Of a stretch of DNA of 64,000 nt, positions 57,422 through 64,000 are shown one piece after another. Origin of the DNA: Atopobium sp. ICM42b (GTDB lineage: Bacteria > Actinomycetota > Coriobacteriia > Coriobacteriales > Atopobiaceae). Position 1 is the first letter of the stretch, and each line of letters begins with the position of its first letter. A model generated the notes under the pieces. That model did not search any database and was not told where the DNA came from. It saw nothing but the letters and a program-made list of their open reading frames with translations. Position numbers and translations under genes: made by a program. Location: positions 1-64,000 of the forward strand of contig JDFH01000020.1 in the NCBI GenBank assembly GCA_000564995.1, given 5' to 3'.

Positions 57422-58231
57422 CTACTCGTCATCCTCGAGCGGATCATGCGTGGCACTTACATGAGCTGACTGCAAAGTTCCAGCTCCTGCTCCACCACGA
57501 CCAAATTTAATGCCGGAAAGAATAACTGCGAGCACCACTGCAAAGAGCGAAACTGCTGTTACAGAGAGGTGCAAATATGCAGAAAGCAAGAAACCAAGGA
57601 ACAAGAAGCCCTCCATGCCCTTAGAGAGCATCATTGAAATCAGCAGTGCCAAACCAAATGCAGTCAAAATCTGAGCAGAAACATTTAAACCAGTGCTCAG
57701 CCATGCAGGAATTAGCTCAACAACGGCCTTAACTGCATCTGTACCAAGGAAAACAGCAGCGAAGATAGGAATAAAATACATAAGAGAGTACAAGGTAGTG
57801 CCAACCACAATGTGCATATTGGTTGCTTTCTTGAATTTACCCTCTTCAATTGCCTGGTCAGATACGTGAGTAAGTGCAGCAATAATCGAACGGAAAACAA
57901 TACCAAAAAGCTGTCCGAGTACTGCAATTGGAATTGCAATAGTCATTGCAGTCTCAACACCTGCTCCTGTAAGGCAAGCAAATGCAGATGCAACAATACT
58001 GCCAAGAACCATATCAGGTGGTACGGCTGCGCCTACTGATACCAGGCCCATGCTTACGAGCTCGGTTGCAGCTCCAACAGCAAGACCTGTAGGAATATCT
58101 CCCAGAACAAGACCAACGAGTGTTGCGCCAATAAGTGGTTGCTCAAAGTTGAGTCGTCCGAGCAAACGAGAGTCAAGCATGCAGAAAATGCCAACGAGAC
58201 CGACAAGAAGCGCACTAACAAATGTACTCAT
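57422..58231 (-). CDS. PTS EIIC, mannose/sorbose family
   Basis: 269 residues, about eight membrane segments. It has the ManY-type features GDIPTGLAVGAATELVSMGLV, AAVPPDMVLGSIVA and a final hydrophobic run before a charged tail (HDPLEDDE). It forms the translocation unit with the EIID. Start ATG 58231 with GGGGAG upstream, 15 bp after the EIIAB stop. Confidence 0.93.
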   Translation of the reverse strand: MSTFVSALLVGLVGIFCMLDSRLLGRLNFEQPLIGATLVGLVLGDIPTGLAVGAATELVSMGLVSVGAAVPPDMVLGSIVASAFACLTGAGVETAMTIAIPIAVLGQLFGIVFRSIIAALTHVSDQAIEEGKFKKATNMHIVVGTTLYSLMYFIPIFAAVFLGTDAVKAVVELIPAWLSTGLNVSAQILTAFGLALLISMMLSKGMEGFLFLGFLLSAYLHLSVTAVSLFAVVLAVILSGIKFGRGGAGAGTLQSAHVSATHDPLEDDE

Positions 58232-58246
58232 TTCTTCTCCCCTCTT

Positions 58247-59170
58247 TTATAGTGAATTTAAATTGACACGCTGATGGGTAGGTGTCTGCTGAACGTATAC
58301 TTTGGTTCCAAGATCCAAAAGCTCCTGAGTATCTTTCTTACCTTCTTCGGTAAGGAATACGGAACTTCCAGATCCACCAATTTGCTCCGCACCATCTACA
58401 TTGGCGGTTGCACCATAGTTGACCTCATCAAATTGATGCTGCTTTGAGAACTCCAAGAGCTCTTTTGTGTTGCCAAATACAAACATTACTGAATCACCAA
58501 GCGTGTCCAGCTTTGCCAACTTTGAAAGAGCTTTTTCAACAGTGAAGATATTGAGATAAACGCCGGTGGGTTTAGCCAGCTTAAGAGCATTCTTTTTAAT
58601 ATCATTTGTTGCTGCATCGTTATCCACAATGATGATGCGGTTTGCGCCTACAGTATTAATCCAAGAGAATACAACCTGTCCATGAAGAAGCCTGTAATCC
58701 AGACGAGCGAGAACAACTTTGCTCTTTCCGCCCTTTCCTTGGACCGGCTGCTGCTGAGCAGCTGCAATGACAGCTTCCTCGAGCTCAGGGTGGCCACAGT
58801 CAACAATACCCTTACGGCTTTCTAGAATTAGCTGGTGAACCTGCTCTTGCGTAAGATCTTCTCCCTCAAGTGCAAGAGACAAAATAAGAGGCATGTTCAT
58901 TCCAGCAATAACAACAATGTTTTCCTGCTGCTGCAACAATTCAACAGCTGAATTGTTGACACTGCTGCCTAACATGTCGGTAAGAACATAGACATGGTCA
59001 TTCTTATCAAAAGTCTTAATAAGCTCGACAATTTTGCCGGAAATTGATTCCTTATCCTCCCTTTGCAATGTAAGTGCGTGCACATTAGGAATTTCTCCCA
59101 CAATCATGTGGACAGTGTCTAAAGCACCAACTGATAGATTTCCATGCGACGCAAGGATAACTTGATTCAT
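58247..59170 (-). CDS. PTS EIIAB fusion, mannose family
   Basis: 307 residues. EIIA (1 to ~125) has ILASHGNLS with phospho-His9 and the LTDMLGSSVNN block. A Q/G-rich linker (~135-150) leads to EIIB with LARLDYRLLHGQV (phospho-His163) and NRIIIVDND. The fused AB form is usual in ManX-like systems, while the Salmonella Gfr system has separate A and B. Start ATG 59170 with AAAGGAG; the first 16 codons of the open frame (to 59218) are upstream of the ribosome-binding site. Confidence 0.93.
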   Translation of the reverse strand: MNQVILASHGNLSVGALDTVHMIVGEIPNVHALTLQREDKESISGKIVELIKTFDKNDHVYVLTDMLGSSVNNSAVELLQQQENIVVIAGMNMPLILSLALEGEDLTQEQVHQLILESRKGIVDCGHPELEEAVIAAAQQQPVQGKGGKSKVVLARLDYRLLHGQVVFSWINTVGANRIIIVDNDAATNDIKKNALKLAKPTGVYLNIFTVEKALSKLAKLDTLGDSVMFVFGNTKELLEFSKQHQFDEVNYGATANVDGAEQIGGSGSSVFLTEEGKKDTQELLDLGTKVYVQQTPTHQRVNLNSL

Positions 59171-59235
59171 AGACACTCCTTTCTTCCAGAGCAATTGTGT
59201 CAAACAGTAAAATTGCAAAACTGAGTATACAATAC

Positions 59236-59262
59236 ATATAAGACATTATATACGTCTTATAT
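59236..59262. promoter_or_regulatory. Putative GntR operator above EIIAB
   Basis: Near-perfect palindrome TATAAGAC-N9-GTCTTATA about 70 bp upstream of the EIIAB start. It suggests a second, regulated promoter inside the operon, downstream of the first SIS gene. Confidence 0.7.
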
Positions 59263-59320
59263 AAATTCGTGTGAACGGTACTTTTTGAACGGTAAACGGT
59301 ACTCAGCGCAGGCTGCGCGT

Positions 59321-59340
59321 AGGTCTGAAAGTGCAGACCT
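59321..59340 (-). terminator. Weak hairpin after the first SIS gene
   Basis: AGGTCTG (59321-59327) pairs with CAGACCT (59334-59340), no T run. With a neighbouring GC-rich inverted repeat (59341-59362) it may slow or stop part of the transcripts from 59369. Confidence 0.35.
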
Positions 59341-59368
59341 GCACACGCGCAAATCCGCGTGCAACCGC

Positions 59369-60349
59369 CTAGTAAGGAACCTTCCACATATACGTGCGAG
59401 TCATATAGTCTTTGCCAGTTGCTTTTGAGAGTTCTCTCATAAAGACGTTGTTTAATATTGGCGAGAAAAGAACATGATTGAAGTACTCTGCTACATCTTC
59501 AGATAGCTGAGTAATGCCTAAATCTACAGCATCTAGCACAAAGGTTTTCTCGGCAGCATACGTTGAAAGAAAATTAACTGCGCGCATATCAGCTGGCCTA
59601 CAACGTCCATAAGAAACGAGCTGGAAAATAGGATCTTCGTTTACAAGCACTTCAAAAGGACCATGGAAGAACTCACATGAATTAATTGTTGGCGAGCTTT
59701 TTTGAAGCATCTCTTCAATATTGCAGATGGAAAATATATAGGCCGATCCATAGGCAGGTCCGGAGCCCATAACATAAATAGTTGGAGCATCTTTCACTGA
59801 TTGAGCCCAAGTCTGTGCAATTGGAGTTGTGCGAACAACTGCCTCTCTATAAAGAGAATCGACCTGGTCAAAAGCCATTTCCATCTCATTCATACGAGCA
59901 TAGCCTTCAGTTTGATTTACTAAGTTGGCAGCAATCAAGAGGCCGACGCTTGAATTTACTCTCTCAGTTTTACTTTCATCGAGAGCGATAGACTCGTATT
60001 TGATTTTCTGATCACATACCTCGGTTAACTGCGATTCCTCAACATAAATCGCAATTACATAAGCACCGTGGTCTTTTGCAATACGCGCAGCTTCACAAGT
60101 TTCTTTGGTTCCTCGCATCGAGCAAACGATACAAATTGTTGACTCTCCAAGCGTGGCTGGTGGAGCAAATACAAACTCGTTGCTGGTATGCATGCGAGAA
60201 GAAAGAACTGTTGCTTCGTGAGTCATAAAGTAGTCCGCTGGATAAAATCCACCATAAGAACCACCAGCGGCAATCCATTCAACGTGCTTAAAATCATGCT
60301 CTGAAATCGCCTTAGCGACTGCTTGCTTTACCTCGTCTTGAATCTTCAT
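59369..60349 (-). CDS. SIS-domain sugar-amine deglycase, second paralogue
   Basis: 326 residues, two SIS domains: AAGGSYGGFYPADYF, VCSMRGTKETCEAARIA, VMGSGPAYGSAYIF and SCEFFHGPFEV, ending TYMWKVPY. It is clearly related to, but far diverged from, the SIS protein at 55532. Two deglycases in one operon match the gfr logic, where one acts on glucoselysine-6-P and the other on fructoselysine-6-P. Which is which cannot be told from the sequence. Start ATG 60349 with GGGAGT upstream; the frame from 60403 adds 18 codons without similarity. Confidence 0.8.
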   Translation of the reverse strand: MKIQDEVKQAVAKAISEHDFKHVEWIAAGGSYGGFYPADYFMTHEATVLSSRMHTSNEFVFAPPATLGESTICIVCSMRGTKETCEAARIAKDHGAYVIAIYVEESQLTEVCDQKIKYESIALDESKTERVNSSVGLLIAANLVNQTEGYARMNEMEMAFDQVDSLYREAVVRTTPIAQTWAQSVKDAPTIYVMGSGPAYGSAYIFSICNIEEMLQKSSPTINSCEFFHGPFEVLVNEDPIFQLVSYGRCRPADMRAVNFLSTYAAEKTFVLDAVDLGITQLSEDVAEYFNHVLFSPILNNVFMRELSKATGKDYMTRTYMWKVPY

Positions 60350-60410
60350 GTAACACTCCCTTTGCCAAAATCGAGCTTGATTGCCTTTTCCAAGCGCGTG
60401 CATAATTAGT

Positions 60411-60430
60411 ACGTAACGTTATAGATGTTT
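60411..60430. promoter_or_regulatory. Possible weak GntR operator above the first SIS gene
   Basis: ACGTAACGTTATAGATGTTT shares the (A/G)-AC-(A/G)TTATAGA(C/T)(A/G)T pattern with 55351 and 59240, with several mismatches. It is about 60 bp above the start codon. Confidence 0.4.
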
Positions 60431-60544
60431 ATATTCTTTTAAGCAAGAAAATTCAAGAAGATGATTTTGGTTAGTCGGCAAATGGCTTAATGGTGCTTTT
60501 CAAAAAAACAGCTAGACAGTAATAAAGATAGGGAATAGGAAATT

Positions 60545-60665
60545 CGCCTGGAAAGTGCGCTATGTCTGAGCTATTTGCCGGTTTTTCTCGCTAAGTCTGA
60601 GCGATTTGCCTGTTTTTCTCGCCATGTCTGAGTACTTCTACTCAGACTAAGTGAGCATTTCAGGC
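60545..60665. repeat. 120-bp framed-core element, family B copy 2
   Basis: Starts GCCTGG, ends TTTCAGGC. Cores ATGTCTGAG / AAGTCTGAG / ATGTCTGAG start at 60562, 60593 and 60624, exactly 31 bp apart; the first two are followed by two bases and ATTTGCC. The last core is inverted (CTCAGACTAAG). Same orientation as 54393-54512. Confidence 0.9.
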
Positions 60666-60699
60666 TCATGAATCCGGCATAATTGCTTTAACTTTCTCG

Positions 60700-60819
60700 C
60701 GCCTGATTTCTGCAAAGAATCTGTAAATTTTGCCTAAATACATCAAAGAATCTGTGGATTTGCCTGATTTTGTTAAAGAATCGGTGGCTTAAATACAGAT
60801 TCTTTGCACATTTCAGGCG
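60700..60819. repeat. 120-bp framed-core element, family A copy 2
   Basis: Aligns with 54228-54347 over its full 120 bp with only about six differences, in the same orientation. Core CAAAGAATCTGT. Order relative to family B is swapped compared with the left side of the operon. Confidence 0.9.
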
Positions 60820-60904
60820 GGTTTTGAAGTGTATCTGGTCATGAGTCGCCTCCCTGCCGTAGAATCGTTATAGTTTCGGTGCTGAAGTCCATGGGGGGGT
60901 GTAA

Positions 60905-61726
60905 ATGGTTGAGTCTTTAAAACTATTCGTTCGGACCTACGTGTATTGGGTAGGGCTCATCCTCGGCTTTGCGATAGTGCCCGGTTCCCTGCTCTTCATC
61001 GGTGGAGTCGCCCCGGTGAGCACCCCATTGTGGCTTGCCCCTCTAGCAGGACTGCTATTTTTTATCATTGATAGGCCATCAACATGGGAGACGCCGCTCT
61101 GTCGAGCATTACTGATCCGCGTATTGGGTACAGGGGTTGCGGCCATCGCGTTAGTCGCTTTTGATGCAGTTGCTTCCACCCAGTATGGATCTCAACATTG
61201 GAGTGAGACGCTCCTATCTCTCGGTCTCGGCTGGATTGCCTTCACGGTCATGGCAGGACGGATGCTCATGAGGAGCTCAGCCCGATTTGCCACGCCTACT
61301 TTCACGAACAGGGATGCGATCCGTACGTACACGACATGGATTGGAATCTGCTTCGGGATTTTCTATATCCCCGCCACGGGGCTCGCTGCAGCTGGCACTC
61401 TTTTGATGGTACTTCCACTTTACGGAACGTTTCTCACCGGCCTGGTTCTTTTGATAGTTGACCCGCCACAACGATGGCCGCAACCGCGAGTGAAGGCACT
61501 GTGGATACGACTCTTGTCAAGCGGGGCAGCAGCATTACTACTTGCTGTCACGAACTCGTTCTATCGCAGTACTGACACACACGAGATTTTCGTTGGGGAC
61601 TGGCTGGGAAACCTGCTCTTCTGCGTAGGCGCTTGGGCACTTTATGCCGCAGTGGCTGGGGCTGCGTATCTTATGCGTGGCCCCAGCCACGAAGCAGATG
61701 ACAACTCAGTAGATGAATTCAGCTAG
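60905..61726 (+). CDS. Internally duplicated membrane protein, unknown function
   Basis: 273 residues in two similar halves. Half 1 (~8-125) begins VRTYVYWVGLILGFAIVPGSLL and has LLFFIIDRPSTWETPLCRALLIRVLGTGVAAI. Half 2 (~136-255) begins IRTYTTWIGICFGIFYIPATGL and has GLVLLIVDPPQRWPQPRVKALWIRLLSSGAAAL-like. Each half has about four membrane segments and an (I/V)D(R/P)P turn. I do not recognise the family. Base composition is more GC-rich than its neighbours. A run of seven Gs five bases above the ATG serves as ribosome-binding site. It stands alone on the plus strand. Confidence 0.7.
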   Translation: MVESLKLFVRTYVYWVGLILGFAIVPGSLLFIGGVAPVSTPLWLAPLAGLLFFIIDRPSTWETPLCRALLIRVLGTGVAAIALVAFDAVASTQYGSQHWSETLLSLGLGWIAFTVMAGRMLMRSSARFATPTFTNRDAIRTYTTWIGICFGIFYIPATGLAAAGTLLMVLPLYGTFLTGLVLLIVDPPQRWPQPRVKALWIRLLSSGAAALLLAVTNSFYRSTDTHEIFVGDWLGNLLFCVGAWALYAAVAGAAYLMRGPSHEADDNSVDEFS

Positions 61727-61829
61727 AGCTTGCCCTTTGCGGTTCCTCCGTCGCTACACAGGTCGGAGTAATTGCAGTTGTTCGGCAGATCATTGGGAAT
61801 GGTCAAACCTTGAAGTCCGCTGTGATTCT

Positions 61830-61863
61830 AAAGCCCTTCTCGCCAGATGACGAGAAGGGCTTT
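61830..61863. terminator. Bidirectional terminator between membrane gene and transketolase
   Basis: Perfect 13-bp stem AAAGCCCTTCTCG (61830-61842) with its complement (61851-61863), loop of 8, T-rich on the plus side and TTTAGAAT on the minus side. It contains the TTCTCGCC word. Confidence 0.85.
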
Positions 61864-61940
61864 GTTTGTGCAACGTTGACGTGCAGTGATGCGCGGTTTG
61901 CGCGCAGATACGCGTCAGAGGACGAAGAAGCTCGAAGCGC

Positions 61941-62882
61941 TTACTTCAAGAAATCCTTGACGGATGCAAGGACGCTCGGGGTATCCAGGCCGTACTTAGC
62001 AAGAACCTGAAGTGCAGGTCCGGACTCGCCATAGGTGTCCTGAACACCGATGACCTTGACAGGAACAGGAGCGTTCTCGGAAAGTGCCTGGCAGACTGCA
62101 CTACCCAGACCGCCGATGACGGAGTGCTCCTCAATGGTCACAACCTTCCCGGTCTTTGCTGCAGAAGCAGCAATCAACTCAGTGTCCAGAGGCTTGATGG
62201 TGTGGATGTTGATGACCTCAGCGCTGACACCCCCTGCTGCCAGCTGCTCTGCAACCTCAAGAGCCACAGGAACCATAAGGCCACAAGCTACCAGCGTAAC
62301 GTCAGTACCCTCCTTAAGGACAATACCCTTGCCAAGCTCAAAGTGGTAATCAAGGTTGGTATTGAAGACAGGAACAGGAAGGCGACCAAAGCGCATATAA
62401 ACAGGACCGTCGTGGTCGTAAGCGGCCTTGACGGCGGCCTCAGCCTCAACAGCGTCGGATGGGATGATAACGGTCATGCCAGGAATGGTGCGCATAACAG
62501 CAATATCCTCGTTGCACTGGTGAGTAGCGCCGTCCTCTCCTACCGAGAGGCCTCCGTGGGTAGCGCCAATCTTGACGTTTAGGTGAGGGTAACCCACCGA
62601 GTTTCTGATCTGCTCAAAGGCACGACCAGAAGTGAACATAGCAAACGAGGTTGCAAAGACTTTGTGACCAGTAGCTGCGACGCCAGCTGCCATACCAATC
62701 ATGTTGGCCTCAGCAATTCCGCAGTCCACAAAGCGATCAGGATACTCCTCGCCATACTTGCCGGAGCGAGTAGCTTCTGCCAAGTCGGCGTCAAAGACGA
62801 GAAGATCATCATGCTCTTTACCAAGCTCTACCAGGGCTTTTCCGTATGCCTCTCTGGTGGCAATTTTCTGTACGTCTGCCAT
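61941..62882 (-). CDS. Transketolase, C-terminal (pyrimidine-binding) subunit
   Basis: 313 residues. The pyrimidine domain has VDCGIAEANMIGMAAGVA with the catalytic Glu, TSFAMFTSGRAFEQIRN, and the C-terminal transketolase domain (VTLVACGLMVPVALEVAEQLA, TIEEHSVIGGLGSAV). It works with the N-terminal subunit at 62884 as a split enzyme, moving two-carbon units in the pentose pathway with thiamine pyrophosphate. The start is ATG 62882, directly after the partner stop. Located in a PTS context, it may serve a specific pentose or ascorbate-type sugar rather than central metabolism. Confidence 0.93.
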   Translation of the reverse strand: MADVQKIATREAYGKALVELGKEHDDLLVFDADLAEATRSGKYGEEYPDRFVDCGIAEANMIGMAAGVAATGHKVFATSFAMFTSGRAFEQIRNSVGYPHLNVKIGATHGGLSVGEDGATHQCNEDIAVMRTIPGMTVIIPSDAVEAEAAVKAAYDHDGPVYMRFGRLPVPVFNTNLDYHFELGKGIVLKEGTDVTLVACGLMVPVALEVAEQLAAGGVSAEVINIHTIKPLDTELIAASAAKTGKVVTIEEHSVIGGLGSAVCQALSENAPVPVKVIGVQDTYGESGPALQVLAKYGLDTPSVLASVKDFLK

Positions 62883-62883
62883 G

Positions 62884-63705
62884 TTATGCCACCTCTCCCT
62901 CAAGCTCTTTCATAGCCTGCTCGTATTGCTCCTGGTTTGGAGCCTTGCCGTGCCAACCTACCTGGTTCTCCATGAAGGAGACGCCCTTGCCCTTTACGGT
63001 GTGGGCAACGATAACGGTTGGCTGACCCTTAATGGTACGAGCCTCAGCAAATGCAGCTGCAAGCTGGTTAAAGTCGTGTCCATCTGCCACCTCGATGACG
63101 TGGAATTTGAACGCCTTGAACTTCTCGCCAATTGGCTGCGGAGTGTTGATCTGATCAAGCGAGCCGTCAAGCTGCAGGTTATTGTTGTCAACAATAAGCG
63201 TGAGGTTATCAAGCTGGTGGTTGCCAGCGAACATAGCAGCCTCCCAGACCTGGCCCTCTTCGATTTCGCCGTCGCCCAGAAGTGCGTAGACGCGGTAGTC
63301 CTTGTTGAACTTCTTGCCAGCAAGCGCCATACCAACAGCGGTAGAAACGCCCTGGCCCAGGGAGCCGGTACTCATGTCAACGCCAGGTGTGTCGTTCATG
63401 TTGGGATGACCCTGAAGGCGCGAGTTGAGCGCGCGGAAGGTCTTGAGCTCCTCCTTGGGGAAGAAGCCGCGCTCGGCTAGAACGCCGTAGAGCGCTGGGG
63501 TAACGTGACCCTTTGAGAGCACAAAGCGGTCCCTGCAAGGGCAGTTTGGCTTGGTGGGGTCTACGTGCATCTCCTTGAAGTAGAGATACGTCAGGATTTC
63601 TGTTGCAGAAAGCGAGCCACCGGGATGGCCGGATTTGGCCGTAAAGACCTGCGTGAGAATGCTTTTGCGCACCTCACGAGCAACCTGTTTAAGGTCGACG
63701 TCCAT
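62884..63705 (-). CDS. Transketolase, N-terminal (TPP diphosphate-binding) subunit
   Basis: 273 residues. The thiamine-diphosphate motif runs from GDGEIEEGQVWE (144-155) to NNN (174-176), and the active-site region includes SGHPGGSLS and SKGHVTPALY with catalytic His residues. The start is ATG 63705 with AAAGGA upstream; the frame to 63756 adds 17 codons from the repeat-rich leader. It forms a two-gene unit with the C-terminal subunit. Confidence 0.93.
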   Translation of the reverse strand: MDVDLKQVAREVRKSILTQVFTAKSGHPGGSLSATEILTYLYFKEMHVDPTKPNCPCRDRFVLSKGHVTPALYGVLAERGFFPKEELKTFRALNSRLQGHPNMNDTPGVDMSTGSLGQGVSTAVGMALAGKKFNKDYRVYALLGDGEIEEGQVWEAAMFAGNHQLDNLTLIVDNNNLQLDGSLDQINTPQPIGEKFKAFKFHVIEVADGHDFNQLAAAFAEARTIKGQPTVIVAHTVKGKGVSFMENQVGWHGKAPNQEQYEQAMKELEGEVA

Positions 63706-63730
63706 GTAATTTCCTTTCACGTATTTCGTA

Positions 63731-63822
63731 CGAGAAACGCAGCAGGTCGGCACCACGCGCGAGCCGGAGCTACGTGCGAGAAATGCAGCAGGTCGGCACC
63801 ACGCGCGAGCCGGAGCTGCGTG
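63731..63822. repeat. 46-bp tandem duplication upstream of the transketolase genes
   Basis: 63731-63776 and 63777-63822 are identical except for two positions (C/T, A/G). Each unit contains GCAGGTCGGCACCACGCGCG. A further CGAG at 63823 starts a third, broken unit. It lies between the PTS IIB stop and the transketolase start. Confidence 0.9.
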
Positions 63823-63833
63823 CGAGTCAGCGC

Positions 63834-64000
63834 TTACAGACCGAACTTCTCGGTAAGCTTTTCCTTCATTTCATCCTTATCAAGGATGTTGGAGAGAACG
63901 ATCTTCTCGTCTTCTGGAATGCCGGCGATAAAATCCTCAAGGTCGCGAGCAACAATAAAGAGGTCAGCTGCGCCAGGAGTAACGTCGGAAACGGTTGAGT
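63834..64000 (-). CDS. PTS EIIB, probably ascorbate/galactitol type (3' end only)
   Basis: The last 54 residues of a gene that continues past the window edge: DVTPGAADLFIVARDLEDFIAG, then PEDEKIVLSNILDKDEM and KEKLTEKFGL. The ending matches EIIB proteins of the ascorbate (UlaB/SgaB) group. With a split transketolase downstream it suggests an operon for a pentose-phosphate-linked sugar acid or polyol. The phosphorylated Cys lies outside the window. Confidence 0.7.
   Translation of the reverse strand, partial: STVSDVTPGAADLFIVARDLEDFIAGIPEDEKIVLSNILDKDEMKEKLTEKFGL

Larger units (their letters stand above)
60431..60904. other. Gap holding the second pair of framed-core elements
   Basis: Contains element B copy 2 (60545-60665), element A copy 2 (60700-60819) and a G7 run (60893-60899) just before the next start codon. 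No gene. Confidence 0.7.

Overview
The window looks like a chromosomal segment of a low-to-mid GC Gram-positive actinomycete, most likely Coriobacteriia (Atopobium/Lancefieldella/Olsenella group). This is inference: it rests on sortase-anchored LPXTG adhesins, an LCP wall-assembly protein, a single-chain TsaB-RimI-TsaD fusion, several sugar PTS operons, an Mrp/ferredoxin-type iron-sulfur protein and the absence of outer-membrane genes. No rRNA or tRNA gene was seen.

Layout. 0.2-7.5 kb: a large tandem AAA+ (CbbX/SpoVK-like) protein, an unrecognised 394-residue protein between two imperfect 45-bp direct repeats, a DUF4143-type ATPase and a TfoX-N protein. 7.7-11.0 kb: a very AT-rich Thoeris anti-phage locus (thsA, thsB and a second TIR gene). 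thsA is split by a -1 frameshift at an A7 tract. 11.5-29.6 kb: core genes (guaA, two tandem LPXTG adhesins, LCP protein, ychF, a multi-cluster ferredoxin-like protein, groEL, groES, nadE, tsaB-rimI-tsaD). 29.9-33.6 kb: a small defence cluster, an AbiF/Abi_2 HEPN gene with a probable upstream ncRNA, convergent with mcrBC. 33.8-40.5 kb: a lactose/cellobiose-family PTS operon with MupG, probably for a muropeptide-derived amino sugar. 40.8-43.1 kb: a lipoprotein phosphatase and IS256-family debris. 43.5-51.8 kb: a TrlF/GIY-YIG-helicase/DNA methylase cluster. 52.5-54.0 kb: a small unknown gene divergent from a 3-hydroxyacyl-CoA dehydrogenase. 54.6-60.3 kb: a mannose-family PTS operon with two SIS-domain deglycases and a GntR regulator, resembling fructoselysine/glucoselysine (gfr/frl) systems. 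60.9-64.0 kb: an internally duplicated membrane protein, split transketolase and the end of a PTS IIB gene.

The most interesting unexplained signals are non-coding. (1) Four ~120-bp elements, two on each side of the gfr-like operon, share a constant frame (gcctg ... core-NN-ATTTGCC repeated about every 31 bp ... inverted core ... tcaggc), but each family carries a different core word. (2) The 8-mer GGCGAGAA/TTCTCGCC occurs about 25 times against about 2 expected. It is mostly intergenic, often inverted in terminators, and missing from the Thoeris and restriction islands, so it behaves like a DNA-uptake-type signal. (3) The ThsA frameshift falls exactly on an A_AAA_AAA slippery heptamer. Coordinates were read by eye; no database or folding program was run.
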